DNA of 64,000 nucleotides from Streptomyces monomycini (GTDB lineage Bacteria > Actinomycetota > Actinomycetes > Streptomycetales > Streptomycetaceae), in contig NZ_JAFIQY010000011.1 in assembly GCF_022271435.1 (NCBI RefSeq), positions 124,001-188,000 of the forward strand, given 5' to 3'. Shown piece by piece: positions 27,292-36,068 of the stretch (positions are counted from its first letter, which is position 1; the number at the start of each line of letters is the position of its first letter). The notes beneath the pieces were generated by a model, which saw nothing but the letters and a program-made list of their open reading frames with translations, was not told the DNA's origin and made no database searches. A program made the translations under genes and the position numbers.

Positions 27292-28104
27292 CTACGGGGC
27301 TGGTGGGGTGGTGCGTTGTCCGGGGATGGTGCCGGTGTGGGCAGGCGGGTCCGGCGGTTTGGGGGTGTCCGCCTTCACTGCGGTGACCGCGTCAGTCAGG
27401 TGCTTGCGTGTGGTGTCGGCAAGGGCGGTGCCGTGGTGGCTGTCGAGCAGCTGTTGGGCGAGGCGGTGCAGTTTGGTGTTGGTCTTCTGCGAGGTGGTGA
27501 CCAGGGCGGTCCAGGCTGCTTCGGCGGACAGGCTGAAGGTGGCCATCAGGATGCCGCGGGCCAGGTCGATGACCGGCCGGGTCTGCATGGCCCGGCGCAG
27601 CTGGGCCACTTCCGTGCGCAAGTCCTGACCGGTGCCGTCCTGGAGGCTGGTGCGTTCGCCGGGGATGGGGGGGGACAGGGAGGGCTGGCCGTTCGCGGAC
27701 GGGGCCTGGAACAGGTCCCGGGTGCCGGTCAGGTCCAGGATCCGGTCGACGGCGCGGCTGCGGGTGGCGATGACCAGGCTCTTGTCCTGGGCGAGGGCGC
27801 GCCTGCGCAGGTCCAGCAGCAGGCCCAGCCCGGCGCAGTCGCAAAAGTGCACGGCGCCCAAATGCAGGTCGAGGCCGTGGCCGCAGTGGGCGAGGGCTGC
27901 GTGCAGGCCCGGTTCGATGTGCCGGCCGGCCTCCCAGTCGAGTTCACCCTTTATCACCAGGCTGGCCCGGTCACCATCGGCGGTGACCTCGATCGCCAGC
28001 AGGTGCGGCCCGGACGTCGTCGGTCCCGGCGGAGGCGCGCCGCTGGAGGAGGGCCCGGGGTCCTGCCCGGTGAAGCGGGGAGCGCTGGGCGCGGGCTCGG
28101 GCAT
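27292..28104 (-). CDS. STAS-ANTAR regulator
   Basis: A 270-residue protein combining two signalling modules. After a Pro-rich start comes a STAS domain (about residues 35-130: 'RASLVIKGELDWEAGRHIEP', 'LHLGAVHFCDCAGLGLLLDL'). The position of the usual phospho-serine holds Asp-Cys. A short linker leads to an ANTAR RNA-binding domain (about 160-225: 'LRRAMQTRPVIDLARGILMA', then 'AWTALVTTSQKTNTKLHRLA'). ANTAR domains bind paired hexaloop hairpins to relieve transcription termination. The ATG is 28104. It diverges from a winged-helix gene across 133 bases. Confidence 0.88.
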   Translation of the reverse strand: MPEPAPSAPRFTGQDPGPSSSGAPPPGPTTSGPHLLAIEVTADGDRASLVIKGELDWEAGRHIEPGLHAALAHCGHGLDLHLGAVHFCDCAGLGLLLDLRRRALAQDKSLVIATRSRAVDRILDLTGTRDLFQAPSANGQPSLSPPIPGERTSLQDGTGQDLRTEVAQLRRAMQTRPVIDLARGILMATFSLSAEAAWTALVTTSQKTNTKLHRLAQQLLDSHHGTALADTTRKHLTDAVTAVKADTPKPPDPPAHTGTIPGQRTTPPAP

Positions 28105-28200
28105 GGCCGTCCTCTCCGTCGTGCATGCACCTGCCTTGGTGTCCAGAGTCGTCCACCCCGGACACGCACGTCAATCAATACGTGAAGAATGGTACGTGCT

Positions 28201-28231
28201 TTGTGGTGCGTGAAACGCAGGTCGCTATAGT
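28201..28231 (+). promoter_or_regulatory. Candidate leaderless promoter of the winged-helix gene
   Basis: TTGTGG (28201-28206) and TATAGT (28226-28231), spacer 19. The -10 ends six bases before ATG 28238, so the transcript would begin at or next to the start codon. No ribosome site precedes the ATG, which agrees. Confidence 0.55.
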
Positions 28232-28237
28232 CGGGGC

Positions 28238-28588
28238 ATGTATGAGGTGCCCGAGCCCCACGCCGGATGGACGTTTTTGACCAATCACGCCCGGGTGCTG
28301 GCGGTCATCGCCGACAACGATCACGCCCGCATCCGCGACATCGCCGCGCACTGCCGGCTGACCGAACGCGCCGTGCAGAAGATCATCGTCGACCTGGAAG
28401 GCGACGGGTACCTCTCCCGCACCCGCGAAGGGCGCTCCAACGCCTACCGGATCGAACCCGGCAAAACGTTGCGGCACCCGGCCGAAGCAGACCTCGGCCT
28501 GACCGTGGCCGCCCTGCTCTCCCTGCTCGTGCGGGACGAACAAGAGCGCACCACGCCCGCCGACGGCCGGCATACCGGCACGGCCTGA
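28238..28588 (+). CDS. MarR-like winged-helix regulator
   Basis: A 116-residue protein with one winged helix-turn-helix (about residues 18-75: 'VLAVIADNDHARIRDIAAHC', 'RLTERAVQKIIVDLEGDGYL', then the wing 'SRTREGRSNAYRI'). A short helical tail follows, possibly for dimerisation. No ligand pocket is recognised. It is divergent from the STAS-ANTAR gene and probably leaderless. Confidence 0.88.
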   Translation: MYEVPEPHAGWTFLTNHARVLAVIADNDHARIRDIAAHCRLTERAVQKIIVDLEGDGYLSRTREGRSNAYRIEPGKTLRHPAEADLGLTVAALLSLLVRDEQERTTPADGRHTGTA

Positions 28589-28649
28589 CCCCTGGCGGCC
28601 CGCTGGCCGCCAGGCGCTCAAGCCCCTCCAGCGTCCCCGCAGACGCGCG

Positions 28650-29164
28650 ACCATGCCGGTGTCTGTCAGGCGGCTCACCGGGGGCCGACCGGGCTCCAGC
28701 CCGGTCGGCGAAGTCCGGCTCCGTGGAAGCCTCCTCTCGACGGCTGCCGAGCGGGCGGCGCAGACATGCCTCACCCAGCACCGCCCACAACCGGGGCGCA
28801 CCGGGTGCGCTCAGCAGACTCTGCCGCCGCAGGCGCAGGTCGACCCGGCGTGCGATCTCCTCTCCGGTCACCTGCGAGGTGCCGAGCCGGCCCACCGCCC
28901 GGGCGTAGCCGGCCATCTGCTGCCGCCCGGGCACGAACTGCCCCTTGTAGGGCGGATGGCCGAGGCGGCCTCTTCCAGGCCGGGGAGCGTCTCACGGCCC
29001 AGTTCGAGGTGGCACATCTTGACGTGCGAGCCGCGAATGACGTCTCCGGCCGCATTCGGGGTGATGCCTGCCGCCTCCCGAACACCCTCACGTCCCTCAG
29101 GTCGGACGAACGTTCCTCGTCGACCCGGCAGGCCCGGTGGGAGTGGTGAGTATCCGGCCGACAT
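28650..29164 (-). pseudogene. XRE-family regulator with DUF5753 domain, decayed
   Basis: Different frames preserve pieces of one protein: an HTH part 'VREAAGITPNAAGDVIRGSH' with 'CHLELGRETL' (29050-28980), then the DUF5753 piece 'GYKGQFVPG', 'EEIARRVDLRLRRQSLL' and 'APRLWAVLGEACLRRPLG' (about 28950-28740). Frameshifts separate them. Such regulators usually pair with a DUF397 gene, which lies immediately upstream here. The order is inverted from the usual one, so the two may belong to different pairs. Confidence 0.7.
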
Positions 29165-29169
29165 ATGCG

Positions 29170-29415
29170 TCAGCCGGCCGTGGTGAGTTCGTCGAAGTCC
29201 CCGTCCTTGGCTCCTTGGACGAAAGCCGCGATCTCGGCGCGGGTGTAGACCAGGGCCGGACCCGCCGGGTGGCGGGAGTTGCGCATCGCCACCCGGCCAT
29301 CAGCCAGAACAGCCAGCTCAACGCAGTTCCCGTAGGGATTGCTGCGGGAACTCTTGCGCCACACCGCCCCCTCGACCGCTTCGGCAGATACGCCGTTGGA
29401 ATATGACTCCTCCAT
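29170..29415 (-). CDS. DUF397 protein
   Basis: A complete 81-residue DUF397 domain ('AVWRKSSRSNPYGNCVELAV', 'VAMRNSRHPAGPALVYTRAE'). GAGGAGGGA precedes ATG 29415 by 3 bases or so. DUF397 proteins usually act as small partners of XRE-DUF5753 regulators such as BldB/WhiJ-type systems. The adjoining XRE gene is decayed, so this one may be an orphan. Confidence 0.92.
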   Translation of the reverse strand: MEESYSNGVSAEAVEGAVWRKSSRSNPYGNCVELAVLADGRVAMRNSRHPAGPALVYTRAEIAAFVQGAKDGDFDELTTAG

Positions 29416-29606
29416 GTTCCCTCCTCATCCAGGACCGGATGCCGACTGTGCCGGGGCCGCAAGCGCATGGCGGGATATGGGCCCCGCGCGGCCGTTCTTG
29501 CCGATGCAATTGCAGATGTACTTGCAGCGACGGGCGGCCGACGAGGATGCTAGCGCTCCCCAACCACGCGGCCCAGCCCCCGAAATGAACCCTGGCGGAG
29601 ATCGCG

Positions 29607-30014
29607 ATGACCACACTTTCGGCACCGGCCGGGCGCGACGCCCCCCACGCGGTGCCGCCCTGCGACCGCGAGCCCTACCTGACGTTGGCCCAGGCAGTTC
29701 TGGCCTGGTCCGGACCGTACGAAGTGCTCCAGCCCCGCGACTACGAACAGATCGCGCTGCAACTGGCCGGCCACGCCCGCAGCGTCGCCGACGACGTGCG
29801 ACGCTGCTGCATGGCACTGCCGAAGGCCAGTGCGATACGGGCCCTGACCGAGATCGTGCTCGGCGAAGCCGAACGACGCCTGGCACCACCACCACGGCCC
29901 ACGGTCACCGGCGTGCAAAACCTTGCCCGGCTCCTGCGCGCCCTCTACGAGCGCCACGACCGCCTGCATCACGCACCACAGCTCAGTCACGCCGCCCGCT
30001 CATCTGACGGCTGA
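29607..30014 (+). CDS. DUF6415-type protein, copy 1
   Basis: A 135-residue helical protein with 'LAGHARSVADDVRRCCMALP' (about 56-75) and 'NLARLLRALYERHDRL' (about 106-121), the pattern I associate with the Streptomyces DUF6415 family. These proteins are common beside small regulatory genes; their function is unknown. GGCGGAG about 9 bases before ATG 29607. Confidence 0.7.
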   Translation: MTTLSAPAGRDAPHAVPPCDREPYLTLAQAVLAWSGPYEVLQPRDYEQIALQLAGHARSVADDVRRCCMALPKASAIRALTEIVLGEAERRLAPPPRPTVTGVQNLARLLRALYERHDRLHHAPQLSHAARSSDG

Positions 30015-30261
30015 CGCGGACTGCCCCCAAGGCCCGAGACCGCGCTGGCTCTCCCCGGCCAGCACGGACCTAGAGCCGCATCAGGCAACGTTCGCCCTGC
30101 CGAGGTGCGGGTGATGATCTCCGTGATACCTTCGGCGCCGCCGTGCACCACTGCACATTCGAGGAGGTGAGTCCGATTAACGCTGTGACCAGTCGGGGCT
30201 CCCTCCTTTGCATGGCCTAGGGAGCGCCTGCACAAGGCATCCCGAAAGGCTTGAAACGCTG

Positions 30262-30990
30262 ATGCGCTTCACCTCCCAGACGTCGTCGGACGGCGTCACC
30301 GAGCAGTTCTTCACCCTCAACGAGATTCCTGGCGTGCTGTGGACGCCGGAAGACGCCTGCGGTACTCGTCCCCTGATTCTGCTGGGACATGGCGGCGGGC
30401 AGCACAAGATGGCCCCTGGCACCGTGTCCCGCGCGCGCCGCTACGCCGCCGAGGGTTTCGCGGTCGTCGCGATTGACGCGCCCAACCACGGAGACAGGGC
30501 CAGGGACGAGGAGTTCGGCCGGATCGCGGCCGAGATGCGGGCCGGCATGGCTGCCGGTGAGAATCCGGGCGCGCTGGTCGCCGGCTTGCACAGCTATCTG
30601 GCCCCTCAGGCCGTCGCGGACTGGCGAGCGGTCCTGACCGCGGTCCAGCGCCTCGACCAGGTCGGCGTCGGCCCCGTGGGCTACTGCGGCATGTCGATGG
30701 GCTGCGGGCTCGGTATCCCGCTCATCGCCGCAGAACCCCGGATCCGCGCGGCAGTGCTGGGCCTGCTCGGCCTGTGTGGGCTGGCCGAGGACGCCGGGCG
30801 GATCACCGTGCCGGTGCAGTTCCTGGTCCAGTGGGACGATCAGATGGTTCCGCGGGAGCTCAGTCTGGCGTTGTTCGACGCCCTGGCCTCGGCTGAGAAG
30901 ACGCTGCACGCCAACCCCGGCAGGCACGGGGATGTGCCGTCGTTCGAAGTGGACAGCTCGCTGCGGTTCTTCGCTCGGCATCTGAGCTGA
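30262..30990 (+). CDS. Alpha/beta hydrolase (dienelactone-hydrolase-like), paralogue 2
   Basis: A 242-residue hydrolase. It shows 'RPLILLGHGGGQHKM' (oxyanion region, about 34-48), the nucleophile elbow 'GYCGMSMGCG' (about 138-147, Ser in GMSMG), acid 'VQWDDQMVP' (about 190) and histidine 'NPGRHGDVP' (about 222). All triad candidates are present, unlike paralogue 1. The ATG at 30262 has GAAAGG 12 bases upstream; the frame is open from 30208. The two paralogues lie in opposite orientation about 10 kb apart. Substrate unknown; likely a cytoplasmic esterase. Confidence 0.87.
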   Translation: MRFTSQTSSDGVTEQFFTLNEIPGVLWTPEDACGTRPLILLGHGGGQHKMAPGTVSRARRYAAEGFAVVAIDAPNHGDRARDEEFGRIAAEMRAGMAAGENPGALVAGLHSYLAPQAVADWRAVLTAVQRLDQVGVGPVGYCGMSMGCGLGIPLIAAEPRIRAAVLGLLGLCGLAEDAGRITVPVQFLVQWDDQMVPRELSLALFDALASAEKTLHANPGRHGDVPSFEVDSSLRFFARHLS

Positions 30991-31232
30991 CACGAGGTCC
31001 CAGTACTCGGCGCGCTGGCCTGGAACTCGTTCCCGGTCAGCGCGTTCGGTCCAGGCTGTTCGGTATGGCCGGTGCAGAGCTCCCGCACCGTGATTTCGAG
31101 CCATGCTGAAGTGATGCTTTGCCGCCTTCAGTTCGGCATGTGCCCTACCCACGCCCTTCCTCATTGCCCTGGGCGTGGCGGCGCGCATGGGCCAGCAACT
31201 CGAAGACCCGGAGCAGTCGGTGTTGGCCAGCG

Positions 31233-32754
31233 TCAGTATCCGGCTCTCGTGGCGTCCAGCGCGGGTGCGGGGAAGCCGATCAGGAGCAGGGTCACATCGT
31301 CAGCGGTGTCGGTCGCGGTGGCGTCGGGCAGCATGGCCTGCACGACGTGGTCGGCAGCCGTCTCCAGACCGCCGGTCTGCGAGCAGGCTTCCCGTAGCGT
31401 CGCCGTCAGGGCGGTGATGCGGGTGTCGATGTCGCTGTGCGAGGTCTCGACCAGGCCGTCGGTGTACAGGGCCAAGGTGGTGCCGGCCCGCAGCGGCAGC
31501 CGTACCTGCTGGTGCGATACCCCGCCCACTCCCAGCGGCACGCCTGTCGGCACCTCCAGGGGCTCCACCGCTCCGCCCGGTGTGACCTGCAACGCGGGCA
31601 GGTGTCCGGCCGAGCACACGGTCACCTCACCCTGGCCCGGGTCGGCCTCCGCGTACAGGCAGGTGACGAACTGCTCGGGCAGACCACGGGTGAAGGTGTC
31701 CAGCGTCGCCATCAGCTCCCGCGGCTGAGCCCCGTGCAACGCCAGGGCCCGGGCCGCCGAACGCAGCTGCCCCATGACCACGGCGGCTTCCAGACCGCGG
31801 CCCATCACATCGCCGATGATGATCCCGGTGCGCCCGGCCCCGAGGTCGATCAGGTCGTACCAGTCCCCGCCCACCCCGCGCCCTTGGGTGGAGGGCAGGT
31901 AGCGGGCGGCCGCGTCGGTGCCGGGGATGCGTTCGGCCTCGCCCATCAGGCGCAGTGCCAGGGACAGGTGCCGTAGCTCGGCGATCTCCTTCTCCGTGCT
32001 TTTGCGGCAGGTGATGTCGCGCATGGTCGCAGGCACCGGTGACGTTCCCGCTGCGGTCGCGGATCGGCCACAGCGTCACGTCGATGTCCAGCAGCCGCCC
32101 GTCGCGGGTCAGGCGGTGGGTTTCGTAGTGCTCGATCCGCTCCCCACCGGCGATGCGCATCAGAAGGCTGGCTTCCTCCTCCCGCAGCTCTGGCGGGATG
32201 ATCAGCCCGACGTGCTGGCCGAGGGCCCGGGCTGCGGGGTGGCCGAACAGGCGCTCAGAGGCCGCGTTCCAGAAGGTGATCCGGCCGTCGACCGTCTTGA
32301 TAAGGGTGGCGTCCTGGGAGGATTCGACGAGGACCGCCAGTTCGTCAGTGCGGGCATCAGCGCGTTTGCGGGCGGTGATGTCGCGCATGACCGAACAGGC
32401 GGTGTGGACGGTGCCGTCCGCACCGCGCAGCGGCCACAGTGACACATCGATGTCCACCAGGCGTCCGCTTCGGGTCAGGCGCTGGGTTTCGTAGTGCTCG
32501 ACCAACTCGCCGCTGCTGATGCGCCGGAGGAGTTCGGCCTCCTCCTTCCGCAGGTGCGGCGGGATGATCAGTCCGATGTGCTGGCCCAGGGCCTCGCCGG
32601 GGTGGCAGCCGAACAGGCGCTCGGCGGCGGTGTTCCAGAAGGTGATCTGCCCGTCGACCGTCTTGATCAAGATGGCATCCTGCGAGCACTCCACCAGGTC
32701 CCGGAACAGTTCCGGACGGCGCACACCGTGGCGTGCGGGTGCCGCTGACGTCAT
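31233..32754 (-). pseudogene. PAS-PAS-SpoIIE phosphatase with a frameshift
   Basis: From ATG 32754 (GAGG upstream) two PAS domains can be read: residues about 15-125 ('LVECSQDAILIKTVDGQITF') and about 140-245, each ending in a PAC-type strand. The family sequence then changes frame near 32025. It continues as 'MRDITCRKSTEKEIAELRHL' and an intact SpoIIE/PP2C phosphatase ('GRGVGGDWYDL', 'IIIGDVMGRGLEAAVVMGQL', 'LALYTDGLVE'). Compared with the end of the first PAS domain, two bases seem to be missing. The phosphatase part could be made alone from 32036. SpoIIE-type phosphatases dephosphorylate STAS proteins, such as the two encoded nearby. Confidence 0.82.
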
Positions 32755-33089
32755 TGCTGCCTCATTTCGCCCGACAGACCGGCATCCGGGCCGGCTTGAA
32801 CAAGGCCCGCACGCCTCGCGCGGTCCAAGCCCGGCGAGTGCGCATATTTCACCACCACTACCCCGTCAGCGCCGCCTTAGCGCGTCCTTGTCTCCTGCGC
32901 GTACGACAATGTCTGTTCAGTTCCGCAAAATGATCGCCCCAGGACCGATGCAGAGCAGTAGGGGACACGGCAGGCGCATAGTGTGCTCCGGTCCCGGGCC
33001 AGGCGAACACCCGCCCACTGATACCAACTTCACGGTGAACCACCCTTTTCAGGCCGGCGGGCGCCGTTCGTGAACGGCACGGTGGAGCC
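32755..33089. other. Divergent intergenic region
   Basis: No gene is supported between the PAS-SpoIIE gene and the next rightward gene. Confidence 0.4.
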
Positions 33090-33509
33090 GTGCAGACTGT
33101 GAAGATCACTCCCCGGTCGCGCTCTGCCCTGTCGGCCGCCGGCGTTCTGGCCGGAACTCCGTGGGAAGGCGGGGCCCTGCAGGGTGCCCTGGCCCGCGCA
33201 GGGCAGGTGTGCGGTGATGCCGCCGCCGAGCCCGATGACCGGACGGCGGTGGAGGCCGCCTTGTGCGGTCACATCACCGTGCTGGCGGCGCCCGTGCGAG
33301 CCCGTGCGAACACGCTGTGGCGCGGCGACGTGGAATGGGACCGGCTGACCGCGCGCCTGGACGACCTCGACCACGTCATCCGCCGTCCGCTGCGCGAGCG
33401 CCAGCCGCCCACTCGGGCCCACCTCACCGAGCTGGTCAGCGCCGCCCAATGGCTCCTGGGTCTCACATGCCACGACGCTGCTGCAACAGTCGCAGCGGTC
33501 CGCATGTGA
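33090..33509 (+). CDS. Hypothetical protein, possibly DUF6415-like, copy 2
   Basis: A 139-residue helical protein. 'ALCGHITVLAAPVRARANTL' and 'WDRLTARLDDLDHVIRR' resemble the helical pattern of DUF6415 proteins, and the helix order is similar to the gene at 29607. GTG 33090 has GGAG four bases upstream, a poor spacing. The nearest neighbour on the right is the leftward DUF664 copy B. Confidence 0.6.
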   Translation: MQTVKITPRSRSALSAAGVLAGTPWEGGALQGALARAGQVCGDAAAEPDDRTAVEAALCGHITVLAAPVRARANTLWRGDVEWDRLTARLDDLDHVIRRPLRERQPPTRAHLTELVSAAQWLLGLTCHDAAATVAAVRM

Positions 33510-33578
33510 GGGTTCGCAACGCGACGGAAAGCCCGTGTCACCGGCTCAGGCGCCGCTTGAACGCCTTCACGGACCGTC

Positions 33579-34085
33579 CTAACCGCCGGTCGTACCGTCG
33601 AGCATCTCGCGCAGGATGTCCAGGTGGCCGTTGTGGCGGGCGGTCTCCTCGATGAGGTGGAGCAGGATCCAGCGCAGGTCGACGTGAAGACCGTTGCGGA
33701 TGGTTCCCTCGGCCTGCTTGCCCAGATCGTTCCCGGCGACCAGTTCGCGGTAACGGGCGCTCTGTTCGGCGTATTCGTCGAGCAACTGCGTAAGCGGGAA
33801 GCCGACGGCGATACGCATCTCGCGGTCGGGATCCTCATCCGTCATGGGGGCCCGGTCTTCCTCGCCGAGGAAGACCACCTGGAACCAGTAGTACTCGACC
33901 CAGCGCAGATGGTTGATCACTCCGCTCACGGTCATCAGCGGTGAGCCCGGCAGGAGCGCCTTGCGCGCGTTCTCCGCAGAGATGCCCTCGCACTTGGTGC
34001 GGGCGGTCTCCCGTGTGTAGTCGAGGAAGGTGGTGAGCTGGGTGCGCTCGTCCCACACGGGTGGTGTGTCGTCGATTCTGGTCAT
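33579..34085 (-). CDS. DUF664/DinB-like protein, copy B
   Basis: A 168-residue protein, 155 of 168 residues identical to copy A (16883-17389). The same histidine-bearing helices are kept. The promoter-proximal 45 bases are also similar. Differences cluster around residues 94-123 and are conservative. Both copies look intact, so both may be functional. Their inverted placement may come from an old inverted duplication or from separate acquisitions. Confidence 0.9.
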   Translation of the reverse strand: MTRIDDTPPVWDERTQLTTFLDYTRETARTKCEGISAENARKALLPGSPLMTVSGVINHLRWVEYYWFQVVFLGEEDRAPMTDEDPDREMRIAVGFPLTQLLDEYAEQSARYRELVAGNDLGKQAEGTIRNGLHVDLRWILLHLIEETARHNGHLDILREMLDGTTGG

Positions 34086-34394
34086 CGCACGAAGCGTCTC
34101 CGATCACCGCGATCGCTGTCGAGGCATTTAACGACGGGCTCAACCTGCTCCACCGGCTCCGTGGCGGGCAGGCCGCTATTGCCGTTCAGTGCCGGTGGGT
34201 CGCCCGGCGTGGATCGCCGGACGGGCGCTAGGCTCTCGGCAGCCCGCACCATGGAGCATGCGGGCCAGGCCCCGGTCCCCACTACGGGATGAGCATGGCC
34301 GGGGCCACCCCGGCCGTGGCTGACCGCTGGCGGAGGCTGATGGCCGGTATCTCGTCTCCTTGCGGCTTACCGGCCTGACGGCCGGTGGTGGCCA

Positions 34395-34955
34395 CGGGCC
34401 CCTGCGGCGTGCCGGGCAGGCATGAAAGCTGCCGGGGGCGGCCTGGTCCAGCTGACGTACGAACTGCTGGAAGCAGAGCACGACCGTGATCGGTGCAGGG
34501 CGGTGACGACGATACCGGTCGGTGTGGCGGGAGCACACAGCACACAAAGAGTGGTGGTTACGGCCGCACAGCAGACGAGCACGCACCAGGCGAGAGCGGT
34601 ACGCCGGCGGTGGACGCGGGGCCACGCAGCATCGACTGACTGGGTCGCCGCAATATGGTGCGTAGATCAGCAGAGGCCACAGCGACGCGACGCCGGGCGG
34701 GTCGGCGCCAGATGCGGCCTGGCGCAGCGGTCGGTAGCAGGCCGCCGCGCTGAACACGCTGACGGTTACGACGACCGCAGTGGTCAACTTGTCGGCGGTG
34801 CCGCGCCGGTCCCGCCTCGGGCGATGCCGGGGCGGGAGACTGCTCGGCGGTGTGCAGCAGTACAGCCAGTTCGGCATCCAGGTCATCGGAAACCACCGGG
34901 TGGCGGGCGGCGTCATCCAGGTCGCTGAGGGCTCCCGGTTCTTTCTGGCCGCGAA
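34395..34955 (-). pseudogene. DUF2637-like multi-spanning membrane protein, decayed
   Basis: Three frames carry consecutive pieces of one Streptomyces membrane protein: 'DDLDAELAVLLHTAE' (about 34880), 'KLTTAVVVTVSVFSAAA' (about 34780), 'WPLLIYAPYC' (about 34670), then 'LVCCAAVTTTLCVL' (about 34570) and 'CFQQFVRQLDQAAP' (about 34450). The frames change at least twice. DUF2637/Spd-like proteins occur on plasmids and in chromosomes and are linked to spread or to unknown membrane roles. Confidence 0.6.
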
Positions 34956-35204
34956 ACAGCGATCCGCTGTTCGTGCCGCATGCGCCTCTTCGCCTGAGCC
35001 TGGCCGGCGGTCGGCGGAGGAATGCGCTGCGAAGCCGGAGACCGTCGTCGTTACATGGAAGCCTGGCGCGGTGCCGCTCAGGCCGGCGTCCGGGTGCTGC
35101 TGGCTGACCGGGTCTGTGACGGGCTCCAGCAGGTGCAGTAAGGGAGGTTCGTACACAACGATCTTTCACTCACAGGACAGGAGGCAGCGCGAGGGGCTGG
35201 CGCC

Positions 35205-35498
35205 TCAGGGAGAAGCCCGGGTCTGGAAGGAAGCGGTGTCATGGTGCGGCTCTGACGGCTGCAGCGGTGGGGGCTGACGAATGCGATCGAGGTCGAACAG
35301 CAGGCGCACCAGCAGGTCGGCGCAGTACGCGAGCGCGACGCGCTCAGTGCCGCACTGCAGGACGTAGACCGAGGATGCCGGCCCTACCGCCGCATGGGCC
35401 GGAGCAGGTTTGAGTACCCAGCGGCCGAGCCGGCGCACGGGCAGCACATGGGCCTGTGGAAGAACGCTCACGCTTCCCGCAACGGCACCACAGCGCAA
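35205..35498 (-). CDS. Possible small hypothetical protein (97 aa)
   Basis: 'SVYVLQCGTERVALAYCADL' and 'LVRLLFDLDRI' read as coherent protein. TTG 35498 is the longest start; an internal GTG near 35471 has GGAAG close by. I do not recognise the family, and it may be a fragment. Confidence 0.35.
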   Translation of the reverse strand: MRCGAVAGSVSVLPQAHVLPVRRLGRWVLKPAPAHAAVGPASSVYVLQCGTERVALAYCADLLVRLLFDLDRIRQPPPLQPSEPHHDTASFQTRASP

Positions 35499-36068
35499 GG
35501 AGAAACGCCTATTACCCCTTTTTGAACCTTCAGGTGTGCAAAGTCGTATTGCTCATTATTACTGCCCAGCTGCAGACCCGCCCCCCGAGCAGACCGTCAG
35601 GACGGTACAGCCGGGTCCGCTCCTCTGGGCGGGCAGACACTGCCGGCTGGGCCAGGAGGCGCGCGAGGCGGCGGGCCGGACGGCGGCCGGGAGCCGGTGG
35701 CGACGACATGCGCAGCCCGTAACTGTTCCCCGGTGTTCCGCGGTGTATCGCATCGGCTCAACCCCTCCACCGCCGGTGTAAGCCGTTCGGTCCTTGCCTT
35801 GTCCGCTTGGAGGTCGCTTTCGGCCTGTCGCCGCACAGGGGTACGAGCAAGTAGCAGTGTCGTTTTGCGGATCGGCCTGCCCGCCGGGTGTCGTTTCGTG
35901 TGCTGTCCGTCGGCAGCACGGCTGAGGACGATAGATCGTGAACAGTCAGCCACGTGGACCTGTTCACTGCCTGCACTGGCCCCGACCCCGCTGGTGCGCT
36001 CAAGGCGGCGAAGGCCGGCCCCCAGGCACGGTCGTCCTTCGCCGTTCACTACCAGATGAGCAGGAGCC
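35499..36068. other. Gap with a short A+T-rich island
   Basis: Positions 35505-35570 are clearly less GC-rich than their surroundings. No gene or clear promoter pair is supported in the interval. Confidence 0.4.

Noticed and set aside
27003..27386. A 127-codon rightward frame with a GAGGGGG before ATG 27003
   Set aside because: Composition is irregular, Cys/Arg-rich and overlaps the end of the STAS-ANTAR gene; no family resemblance.
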